A DNA stretch of 64,000 nt, taken from Symsagittifera roscoffensis (lineage: Eukaryota; Xenacoelomorpha; Acoela; Convolutidae). Shown here piece after piece: positions 11,601-23,600 of this stretch (position 1 is the stretch's first letter; every line of letters begins with the position of its first letter). The notes under the pieces are model-generated. The model did no database searches, was not told the DNA's origin, and saw only the letters and a list, made by a program, of their open reading frames with translations. Where the stretch lies: positions 11,414,027-11,478,026 of the forward strand of contig NC_087068.1 of the NCBI RefSeq assembly GCF_963678635.1, given 5' to 3'. The position numbers and the translations under genes are program-made.

Positions 11601-14600
11601 AACTAAATACGGAAAACATGGCTATTTCAATCGATAAGTGTAAAATTGGTTGTAGGGAAGTAGAATGGTTGGGATTTATCATAAACGAACACGGCACCAT
11701 ACCTATGCAAAAGAAGACGGACGCAATAATAAATCTACCATATCTAAAAACATTCAAACAATTGAAGAGTTTCATGGGTTCTGTCCATCATTTAAACAAG
11801 TTCATTCCCAATTTAGCTCAATTATGCAATCCCCTAAGACCACTATTGTCTACAGCAAACAAATTTAATTTCCATTGGAGTGAAGAAAACGGGAAAGCAT
11901 TCAAAAATATCCTAAATGCCGTAAAGAATATTACAGAAAACAGACACTTCGTAAGTGACAGAGACACTCGTATTGTTTGTGACGCCAGCCGAGAAGGAAT
12001 AGGCGCGGCCCTTGAACAAAATACACCGGATGGTTGGGCAACCATTGCATATGCATCAAGGTCTCTGAATTCATGCGAACAGAAATACTCGGTAAACGAA
12101 CTCGAACTTTTGGCCGCAGTGTGGGCCATTGAGCACTTTAAGTATTACCTATACGGTAGACGTTTTACCTTAATAACAGACCATCAAGCGCTAGTTAGTG
12201 CCTTAAAGAGTAATAGGGGCAATAAAACCTATCAAAGTAGGTTAACCAGATGGATTGATCGACTCATTCCATTTGATTTCGATATACACGACCTGGCCGG
12301 TAGTAAAATGGGTCTTATTGACTACATCTCACGACACCCGGAAAACCACAACCTCCGGCGTACTGGGACGAAAACTTCGTAGAAGCATTGATCGATGATT
12401 TCGTGAAATGCGTAGAATTCCAAGATAGCAGTAGTATTAACTTCGCCTCGAATAATGTCAAAACAATTAATTATCTAGGCACCAAAAAGCTCGACCGGAA
12501 CGAAAATTTCACAAGTTCAAATTCGGTTCAAACACAAACTGCATTCACTGTTCGTAGTCAATTGCTTAAATCAAGTCGCTCTCCATTTAAATCAATTTCG
12601 GTTCATCCAAATTTCAAAACAAATCCAACCATGAATAGACAACTGCAACAAGGCATGTCACTACCTCCGTTTCGTCGATTAACAAGAAAATCCCACAACT
12701 CAGCTCAAACTCAACTTACTTTTTCTCCCATCAATTACGCATCTTTTAATGCACTTATATCAAAACCACCACCGCCAGAACTAACATTCAGTGATGTAAC
12801 ACACCAGGTCATACCCTCGAAAGAAAGCTTTACCTTCAATAGAAATGAAAATGAAAAAGTCGATGCAATTCGCCAGACGCTGGAATTAAAACAATCACAG
12901 GATACAGAATGCCAAACACAAACTGGAGACCAAGAGGGGTCATTTTGCAAGACTGTGCAAATCTAGCGAAGTAAACGCAATCCAGGAGGATAATCAACAA
13001 CAACAAGACCTTCAAGACACCGATATGACAGCCTACGTAAATTATCTACAAGCGGGTGACGTTATTCCGGGATGGGAATTAATCCATCCGGATGATACAT
13101 CCACAAACTGGATAAACTTTGAACCAAGACGGGCAGAAGAACTACTTGACACAGATCTCAAAGGACATCTTATAAGGGTGCGCTCGGAGAAAAATAACAT
13201 CGTTTTTATTGCCGACACAGGATCACCAACATCGTTCGTAAACGAAAAGGCAGCCAACCTACTGGCTACAACAGTCAATTCAGCAGTAAGAACAAGAATG
13301 AAAGATGACGCGAAGCTAACAAAATGGTCTGCTACAATGGATATAAATTCCCATCCCTTGGCAGACTAACCGCCCCAATCGAATCGGGAGGCTGGACAAT
13401 CCACACAGCGTCTTTCATTGTGGTGGACGACAGGCGAGCGAACATCCTGGGGCGAAATCTTCTCCCGCAAATTGGCATCCAGCTACACCAAGAAAGAAAA
13501 CCAGTTGGTAAGTCAATCCTACAGGTTAACAGTGTCAAAAATTCAGACACACAAATTGCAACGTAGGTCAGAACCACGTACCCGGGACTGTGTACACGAA
13601 TCGGACGTTCAAAAAACCATATGGTCCATACACAATTCTTATCTGAATTCAAGGCCTTACAACAACGGGGGCGCCGAATTCCCATTCATATACAGGAGAA
13701 GGTGGAACATGAAATTAGATCATTAATCGACCAAGGCCACATCACTCGACTCGAAAAATGTAATGACAACCAATTCATAAGCCCTATTGTGATCACTGTT
13801 AAGAAAGATGGATCAATTAAATTAGCCATGGACTCAAAACAAATAAATAATTCGATCCACAAAAATAAGTACCAGATGCCAAATATTGACGTCCTGTTAG
13901 ACAATATAGCACAATCGGCACAGGAGGGTACAAATAAGCCAGGAACGACTTATTTCTCAACAATAGATCTACGCTATGCGTACAGTCAACTGCCTTTAGA
14001 CGAAACAACCCGTACGCAGTGTGACTTCAGCATAATTGGGGGAAAGGCAACGGGAACATATCAGTTCCAAACTGGCTTCTACGGGCTAACGGATATGCCC
14101 GCAGAATTTCAGAAAGCCATCGACCTAACCCTTAACAATGAAAAAGACACATTCGCATTCCTAGATGATATTTTAATAATATCGCATGGCACAAAAGAGC
14201 AACATATTGAAAAACTGACCAAAGTTTTGAACAAACTAAATACGGAAAACATGGCTATTTCAATCGATAAGTGTAAAATCGGTTGTAGGGAAGTAGAATG
14301 GTTGGGATTTATCATAAACGAACACGGCACCATACCTATGCAAAAGAAGACGGACGCAATAATAAATCTACCATATCTAAAAACATTCAAACAATTGAAG
14401 AGTTTCATGGGTTCTGTCCATCATTTAAACAAGTTCATTCCCAATTTAGCTCAATTATGCAATCCCCTAAGACCACTATTGTCTACAGCAAAAAAATTTA
14501 ATTTCCATTGGAGTGAAGAAAACGGGAAAGCATTCAAAAATATCCTAAATGCCGTAAAGAATATTATAGAAAACAGACACTTCGTAAGTGACAGAGACAC

Positions 14601-17600
14601 TCGTATTGTTTGTGACGCCAGCCGAGAAGGAATAGGCGCGGCCCTTGAACAAAATACACCGGATGGTTGGGCAACCATTGCATATGCATCAAGGTCTCTG
14701 AATTCATGCGAACAGAAATACTCGGTAAACGAACTCGAACTTTTGGCCGCAGTGTGGGCCATTGAGCACTTTAAGTATTATCTATACGGTAGACGTTTTA
14801 CCTTAATAACAGACCATCAAGCGCTAGTTAGTGCCTTAAAGAGTAATAGGGGCAATTAAACCTATCAAAGTAGGTTAACCAGATGGATTGATCGACTCAT
14901 TCCATTTGATTTCGATATACACGACCTGGCCGGTAGTAAAATGGGTCTTATTGATTACATCTCACGACACCCGGAAAACCACAACCTCCGGAGTACTGGG
15001 ACGAAAACTTCGTAGAAGCATTGATCGATGATTTCGTGAAATGCGTAGAATTCCAAGATAGCAGTAGTATTAACTTCGCCTCGAATAATGTCAAAACAAT
15101 TAATTATCTAGGCACCAAAAAGCTCAAACGGAACGAAAATTTCACAAGTTCAAATTCGGTTCAAACACAAACTGCATTCACTGTTCGTAGTCAATTGCTT
15201 AAATCAAGTCGCTCTCCATTTAAATCAATTTCGGTTCATCCAAATTTCAAAACAAATCCAACCATGAATAGACAACTGCAACAAGGCATGTCACTACCTC
15301 CGTTTCGTCGATTAACAAGAAAATCCCACAACTCAGCTCAAACTCAACTTACTTTTTCTCCCATCAATTACGCATCTTTTAATGCACTTATATCAAAACC
15401 ACCACCGCCAGAACTAACATTCAGTGATGTAACACACCAGGTCATACCCTCGAAAGAAAGTTTTACCTTCAATAGAATTGAAAATGAAAAAGTCGATGCA
15501 ATTCGCCAGACGCTGGAATTAAAACAATCACAGGATACAGAATGCCAAACACAAACTGGAGACAACCATTCAACAAGACAGGACACGGAATGCCAAACAA
15601 TCGCCAACATAGAAGAAGAAGATATCCCGATGTTCCGGAAAAACTTACGGAAAGTAATGGACGTAGATTTTCTAGCAGCCGCAACCAAACGAGATAAAAA
15701 TTTATCACCGCTCCTAACCATGGTTAGGCAACAGAAATGGAACAACGTCAAGGACTGCTACGGCCCTTACTTCTATAATGTAAGACACCGCCTATCAGTC
15801 AGCGATAATATTCTTCTATACGACGACCGCGTCGTCATACCAAAGCAGCTAAGACCCACACACCTCACACACCCAGGACAAGGGGGAATGCTAGAAGCGG
15901 CAAAACATGTGTGGTACCCGTACTTACATCGAGACACTGTGGCAACTGCCCAAAACTGCAAAAACTGCCGGGAAAAGGGTAAGAACTTTAAAGTAATCTC
16001 GGGTAAACAACACTACACAACATTGGACGCGGTGGTAGAACCGAATGAAGAAATCCAATTGGATTTTGCAGGACCCTTACCGGATGAAAACGATAAGGAA
16101 GTTTACATATTGGTGGGTGTCGATCGTTTCTCACGTTTCCCATATGCAAAAGTTGTTACCAATAACAAAGCGGATACAATCATCCGGTTTATGCAAAACC
16201 ACATAGTCAACCAAGGCGTACCCCGTGCAATCAGATGTGATCAAGCACAAGGCTTCAGAGCCAAAAAGTTCCTCATATATTGTAAAACTCATAATATAAA
16301 ACTGATTTTCGCACCGGTGGACGACCATAGAGCTATAGGTATGGTCGATAAATCAAATCGCCCTTATAAATTAGCATCAGACGTGGCTGAATTAATAAAA
16401 ACACTCCGTATTACACCTAACACATCTACAAAAGTTACACCTTTTGAATCTCACTATGGTAGAAAAGCTAATACACCCCTAAGCAATCTCAGCACGTCGA
16501 AAAAGTACTAGTTTAGACGAAAAGACATGTTTAGACAAAAAAGTACTATCAAAACCAGCGCTGTCGGCGGAAACAATGTGGGCAAATTCAAGCAGAAGCC
16601 CACACCGGATCATCAATACGTGCCCGAACCAACTTTCAACCCGGCTCCTGTCGGCGGAAACAGCGCTGTCGGCGGAAACAATGTGGGCAAATTCAAGCAG
16701 AAGCCCACACCGGATCATCAATACGTGCCCGAACCAACTTTCAACCCGGCTCCACCAGCACAAAACAACACGGAACAAATCGCAACCGAGGCTAATCAAC
16801 GCACAAACACCAACTCAGGTAAACGTCGAGCGCAAAACCAACCGGGTGCAGTCCCAAACACGGATGCAGTGACCCTAGACAGTAGCGATGAGGAGTTCGA
16901 CAGGAGACTACTCCAAAAGTTCCCAATAGGTGCGCATCTACCTCTATCAAATAAACCTTACGAAATCAGATCACTCCAGGAATCTTTCCTAAAAGAAAAA
17001 TCTAACGATTTTGAAAATTTAAGGACACGTAACCCCATAAGACTCTTAACACGACAAGAAAAACAAAATTTACAAAGAGCACCGTTAATATTCCTGAAGG
17101 ATCGTTTTAAAGGTCCAGCACATACAATAAATCCTAAAACAGGACTACGCCTCGAACAAATTGCTAGGAAAACGGGGACAATTGCCAGAAAAACTAAAAA
17201 TCCGGGAACATTTGGGGCACAATTCAAAATTATTGAAAATGGCGCAATAATGAATTACTCTCCACATACTGCGTGGATAAGGGAAGACGGAAAACAGCCT
17301 AGGGTAATTAGACACGACGGTCTCGCATTCATACCAGATCCAAGGGTCTATGGGAAGTTTAGACCAGCGGCACTAAAGGACTTTGTCGCTTATAAACACC
17401 ACCAAGAGCTAAACCGCGTATTTTAGGAAAAAAGACACCTAGCATTGGGGCACAAGGAGGAACAGCAGCAAAATCGGCAACAAGTCCGAGAAAGCCACCA
17501 CCAAAAACAACACAAGAGATAATACAACAGACGTTGAATCGACGAGCTCTTGGTCCACATAAACTGTTGTCAACATTTGCATCGAAAAACCAGAAGAATG

Positions 17601-20600
17601 CCCGGGACAGAAGCAAGCCAAACACGCAACGCCTTCCAGCAAAATCAATACCACAAGGAAGAATAAGCCCCAAGAAAAAATCAAAAGCCGACCCCACAAC
17701 AATCCAATTCGAATGTGACACATCGATTTCACTCTCATCGGATACCGATCTCGACCATAAAACCCCATCACCGAGTAAACAACCTGCAGCCAAAAGGATT
17801 GATCTAAAGGCCACACCGGAAACAAACTCACCGGAAATTCGGCGATCAACAAGAACAAGAAAGAGCACTCTAGCAGGAAAATTGGGAAACGCCATCCCAA
17901 TTGGACACATCTCGACCAACACAGAAGCATCAATCACGGTAGCAACCATCGAGTACCCAAACACAGAGGATATTACAACAAATGAAGCGAGCATCTCCAA
18001 TCTGATAGACAAATGCGACAACAAACAAACCACGGGGAACGAAGAGATTACGGCATACCTATCACCATCGTTAAAAACATCCGAAGAAATAGTATGCACA
18101 GAAGTCCACATGAGTAGCGATACGCCTGAAAACGCCCGAGAAACGGCTAAAACTGATACACCACCAAGAACCACAAGCTCGCGTTACATCCTGGACAAAC
18201 CGAAAATCACAGAAGACTCCTTCAGTAAAGACTTTGAGGACGCTATGAATTTCCTGCAATCAATCAGCCGAATTAGATGAAATTCCATGACTTTTCAAAG
18301 AGAGAAAGAAGGAGAAACCCAGAAGTCCACAAAACAACAGTCACCAGACGTATCTAAAACAGATAACCAACAGTCAGCTGAGGCGAGAGGAAGAGGTAAC
18401 GACAATTAGCAGGCGGAGGACCTAGAACAATCCTAAATTGAAAAACTCACTTTCTCAAAAGGCGGGAAATGTTATCCATACGGAAATCATAGCAAAACAT
18501 CCTTTTATAAACAATGTAGAATTAGGTGCTAAAACTACCAGTTGGTAATGTTTACATACTATAAAACCTAACTGATTACATAATACATATAGAAGTCTGA
18601 GGATTAAATAAGTACCTATCTATACCTAACAACATATGTACTAGTTATTATGAAACGCTGTATCTCAAATGATTCGAGGTCAGCGTCTGCCAGACTTAAA
18701 CATAGACAGATGAATTTAAGTTGTTATCTTACTCTTTCTATTTCTTATTTCTCAGTCAGCGCTCAGCATAGACTTTGATCAACTAACTTATACCTCACCT
18801 AACGGCTGAGGGATTCACACCAATTATGACAAATAGGCTTCTTTCAACCAATTTGGAACGATTTCTAAGATGGATTAACTCTCCGCTTACGCGTTAAAAG
18901 CGCGAAATATATCGCGCGTTAATTGTCCCAAATTGGCCAAAATGGCAATCTTTAAACCCACGTAACTTTACGAAAAATGATCACAGGTGAAATATTTTTT
19001 CAAATTTGAGCTCAGGACAACAATACCTTTCGAATGATAAAAAAAAGTTCCGTCAAAAATGGCTAGTTAAAAAGTCAAAATTTGTCTGAAGAAAAAAAAA
19101 ACCCACCCCGAGCACAAATATTCCGTTACTTTCGTACCGAAAGTCGGAACAATAAACTGGTATCTGAGAATGTAGCACAAAATGTTTCGGATCAAGTTAA
19201 AATCCGGTTGCGGATCAAAAAATAAGGCTATAATAATTAAAATAACTCAAAATTTTTGACGAAAAATGATGGTATTTTACATATAATCTAATTATTTAAG
19301 TGTAGATTACAACGTCACGGCTTGACAAAAAAGCTAACTATACAGATCTCCTCCAAACTCCCATTGAAAAAAGCAAAGTTTCAGTGACCAGCTCGCCCCC
19401 CGAAGCGAAATTGAGCGTCTCGACTAAAACCACAGTTTCTACCGAAACAAACTCCCAGGTTGACCATCCTGGAAACACTTCAGTGTCTCAAAACTCCCTA
19501 TGAATTTTTAAGAGGTGCTCTCATTCTTACAACTTTTCCAGAAAATTATTTATAAATTCTGATTGTGATGATGACGTTAAAATTTTCAGCGCTCACAGAG
19601 CTTTACAATTTGATCAAAAATTTTTGGTATATTTCCGGTGATTTCTACAAAACTGAAATAAAAAAAGGCAGTTAACTCAAATATCACATTTCATGGCCTA
19701 ATTTAAATCATGATTTTGGCGAATAAGGTCAATGTTGTGTCAAATTTGGACATTTGAATATGAATCACCCTTTTGAATTATCAATCAATGCCGTTAGTGT
19801 TTTCCGTTTTGCAGTTGCCATTTCGACCATTAATCACAATTTTTTCAATTTCTAATGTTTTCCAGGTTTGTGTTGTATTGCAGGTGATACGAAGCTCTGC
19901 TCGTTGTGCATTATTGTTTTCAATAGAATATATTACATCCCTTTAACAATATCACCTATTTTTTGAGCCGGGAATCAATAAACAAGATACTTTTTATTTA
20001 ATCTTTTTTCACGAGTTGATATCTAACTGAACATTTTGCTCGAGGGTTTCTTTTTCCCCAAAATTTGTCGGAATTTCCCAAATCTTTCGATGGGTAATGT
20101 TTCCTTGAGCTCAAAATGAAATGATCCTTTTACCTGTGATTATTTTTTGTAAACTTGTAGCGGTTTCAAGATTGCCAAATTGGGTTAACTAACCAGTAAT
20201 ACAATCGCTGCTATTAACGCGTAAGCCGAGATTTTTTCCCTATTGGAAAGCGTTCCAAATTGAATCGAGGCGTGTTTTTGGTGTTTAAAAATTTGCTATA
20301 AACAAAATATTTCAATTTTGGGTCTAGGACCAAATCCCCCAGTATATAATCCCCCAGGACAAAATCCCCTAGGGTAATATCCCCCAAGATAAAATGCCCT
20401 ATAGGATGATTAAATCTGCCTAGGGCCAAATCCCCCATACTTTAACTTATCTTCCAGGGAATGTAAAAGTATATTTTTGAGGCATTTTGAATTGAGTTTT
20501 CATTTAAAGCAGCTTCAAAGTGACTTCCATATTAACAAAAGGCATGCATGCATCGCCATTTTGACGTGACTTTTTAGAAACTATATTTATCCAATTTTCC

Positions 20601-23600
20601 TTTGATTTTATACAAAAGAGCGCTTTTATCACGAAAAATAACAAGCCACGTGGCACAGTCAGTAAGTCAAACAAAATTAAGTTTAGTTGAGCCATTCGGC
20701 GTGAGATCGAACCTCAACTATGACATTTTGAACTAAAAGTGTTGAATTTACCCCCCACAGGACAAAATTCCCGTGCTTCCACTGAGATGGGGTTGCGGGA
20801 TAGTGTGAAAGGAAGTTCCTGATTCCAAGAAAACCATCCTTTTTCAGAAATCAAATTTTGAGACCCCCAGGACCACGGATTTTTGAACTCAATTCTACGG
20901 TAACTTTCGGTTAATTTCTCGAAGATTAATACAGGAAAAAGCTCGAGCGAAAACATTAAGTTAACAATTGTGATATCCATTTGAGTAGACTCATTTTAAT
21001 CTCCCATTTAGCGGGTACATTTGAGGATAAATTTGTCGGAAAGGAAAACCGGAACGCCTCGCTGAGGAAGGCCAGGTTTCACAAAGATATGTGGATTACA
21101 TAATTCCGGACAATTGACGACATGCCAAGAATAAACAACGCTCTTGAAGGTTTTCACCGCGGTTTTGAGTTGATGCTTCAGATGTCAAGCTCAGATATCT
21201 AGAAATTCATCGAAGCCAATCAAAGACAGCAATCCTTGCCGGCCTTTACTTTGTCTCAGTTGCAGTTACTGTTAATTTTTCGTTTTACCTTAGTTCTTTT
21301 TTTGGTGTAGTTTTTTTAAATTTTATACTTTAATCTGAACTCCAAGTCACCAATTTATGGTCACCAAGTGTAATTTAGTTTTCCGGATTACGTTTTTGCT
21401 TAACGCTAATGTGGGGGATTTTAAATAAATACTCGGGGATTTTGTCCTAAGAGGATTTGGTCCTATGGGGTATTTAGTCCTGGGCGATTATATCCGGTAG
21501 AATTTTATCTAAGGGGGGGATTTTATCTTCGGGGATTTAGTCCGCGAGCGGTCAATTTTTTATTTTACTTAGCGTGTGATGTGATAATAAAAAAAAATTT
21601 CTTTCGTTTTTTTTAGAAAATTTATCCTTTTCTTAAATTAGATCTTGAAGTTCAATCGGAACATTCGATGCTTCGTCCTGATACAAGCATTATTGTACTA
21701 TATACATTTTTCTGTGATAAGGTTAGACTTTTTGCAAAATTTTTAATAATTAAGTCTCTAAAAATTCTGGTTTGGAGATTCAAGTTTAATGTGGTTTGCT
21801 TTCTTGTTGATAGTTAAGTCAGCAAAAAGTTTCGAAAAAAAATTTGAGCGAGCAACTTTTTTTGCAACTGAAAATTCAAGTTATTAGAAGTACTGACATT
21901 AAATTTGAAAAATGACAAGTTTAGGTCAAATTTTTGTAGCAGTTACAGATTCATAAGCAATCAGAATAATTTTTTCTTTTTATAACGGTATTTTCATAAG
22001 TTGGCCTCACACATGCTCTACGCGTCAACAGAGCAGCAAAAACATCAATTTTCCGCTCCAATCCGAGCAAAATGACAAATTTAAATTGAAAAAATAATAA
22101 AATCCGTGTAGTTTTACGAAAAATGGTCGCAGGTGAAATATATATTTAATTTCAATTTTAAGATATATCAATACATTTGGGGAACCCATCTTGAGGAGTT
22201 TGACTCCCTCGGCACCCAAAAGGGTCCCTCTTTGTTGGTACCATTTCTGTTCTTGGCCAACGGATTTTAATTACCACACCGTGGTTGTTGCAAAATGTGG
22301 GGGGAATAAATGCATTGATGGAAGCTTTAATGGGATACGGTGCATGTAATAACGTTTGTAAACAACCTCATCGTCCTTCTTTTCCTCGCTCTTCTCCTTC
22401 TGCCCTTTTTTCAGTCTGTTTCTCTGCATCTTGTCTCGCATGTCCAGATAAGGCTGCAGTTCCAGAAGACTACTCCTCCATGTCTGGTACATGCTCGTGT
22501 CCCCCAGACCTCCTCGCTTCCCATCGGACAAGGCCGGTCTGGAAACAAACACTCCAATGGCCATGTATATATTGCTCGTTAACTACCCCCCCCCCCCTCC
22601 CTGCAAAAGGGTGATTCGGTACAATGTACAAATTTCACATATGGTTAACGTTGAATTAGTTCTTTATAGCTATAGGGGTGCTAACTCGTTTCTGGATAGG
22701 ATAGGGGTGGGGGTATAGCTAACAAGATCCCAACACAGTGACAAAATATTTGTGCTCGGGACGGATTTTCTCCAGACAAATATCGACAGTTTAGAAGGCA
22801 ATTTTTGACAGATTTTGTCTATAATCCAAACAGTATTGATGCTTAGAGCTCATATTTGAACTGACATTTTACCCATAATCATTTTTCATAAAGTTGTGGC
22901 GGTTTCAACATTACAATTTTAGCCAATTTGGGATATCTATCGCTCGATAATTTTCGTGCTGTTAACGAGTAACACGAAAAATAACCCGTCTTAGAAGAAG
23001 ATTATTATGAAAATTTACTATACAAATCTGAGTTTTGAGGGAGAGCACCATTAAGTATTGCCCGTTTTCAGTTGTCTCATTAAACGGAGAATAAAAAACT
23101 AGTGAGCTTTTTAGATCCAATGGATTGTTGTGACAGCAAGTGGTTTTTAAACATACCCTCTTTTCAACCCTTTTAATTTTCAAAAAATCATTAATACAAT
23201 TTTTTTTCTTTCGGGTAGTCTTTTTATCTATAAGCAAGAAAGCAACAGAAAAATTATGCATGTTCATCAAAAAAATTACAAATCAAGCCCAATAAAATTG
23301 TAATTTCTAGAATATAGTTTTCAAAAAATTTATGATTAAAACTGTTCAATTGAATCAGAATAGCCTCTTTCAAAAAGCGGACCCAGGTCGCAAAATGAAA
23401 CAATATTGTTTTTTTTTAAGCCCTAGGTCTAATCGATCCCCTCTTGATTTTTGTTTATTAACTGCTAATTACAAATTGTGCTTTTGTATATATTGTTTAT
23501 CTTGTGTTTAATTATCGCATATCTCAAAGGAAACATTTGGCACTCTTGTCGAATCACTTTCCCGGCTACTTTCAAAACTTTGCTGGCCAAAAATTTTCTC

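Larger units (their letters stand above)
12931..15563 (+). repeat. Internal tandem duplication in family A, copy 2
   Basis: Second copy of 10297-12930. It continues directly into the integrase region, which is present only once. Confidence 0.9.
8930..18819 (+). mobile_element. Family A Ty3/Gypsy LTR retrotransposon, 9.9 kb, with internal duplication
   Basis: Two 350-bp LTRs (8930-9279, 18470-18819) flank gag, protease, RT, RNase H, integrase and two 3' reading frames in Gypsy (Metaviridae) order. A primer binding site follows the 5' LTR, a purine tract precedes the 3' LTR, and a CCAAT target duplication flanks the whole. The LTRs differ at about five positions, three of them in the last seven bases, so insertion was recent. 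The body carries a 2.6-kb tandem duplication and several frame breaks, so this copy is very probably not autonomous. It interrupts a family D repeat whose uninterrupted relative lies at 44624-45110. Confidence 0.9.
20321..21550. mobile_element. MULE-type DNA transposon relic with repetitive inverted ends
   Basis: The left end (20321-20434) and right end (21411-21550) are inverted relative to each other. Each consists of several roughly 20-bp units of the form GGGGATTTWGTCCT. Between them lies a MULE transposase fragment (21040-21260). The minus-strand frame over the left end reads as repeating LGD units, which is a by-product of the end repeats. Confidence 0.6.

Noticed and set aside
17359-18174. 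271-codon minus-strand frame rich in Val, Phe and Leu
   Set aside because: It is antisense to the AC-rich 3' frames of the Gypsy element; the hydrophobic look comes from the complementary codon composition.
20214-20438. Minus-strand protein of repeating LGD units
   Set aside because: It is the translation of repetitive transposon ends and has no start or splice context.
20645-20720. Functional tRNA gene
   Set aside because: A- and B-box-like motifs are present, but spacing is wrong and no cloverleaf is supported.
22285-22718. Plus-strand frames of 75-109 codons
   Set aside because: They lie antisense to predicted exon 4 of the minus-strand gene and across poly-C sequence; composition looks like a shadow.
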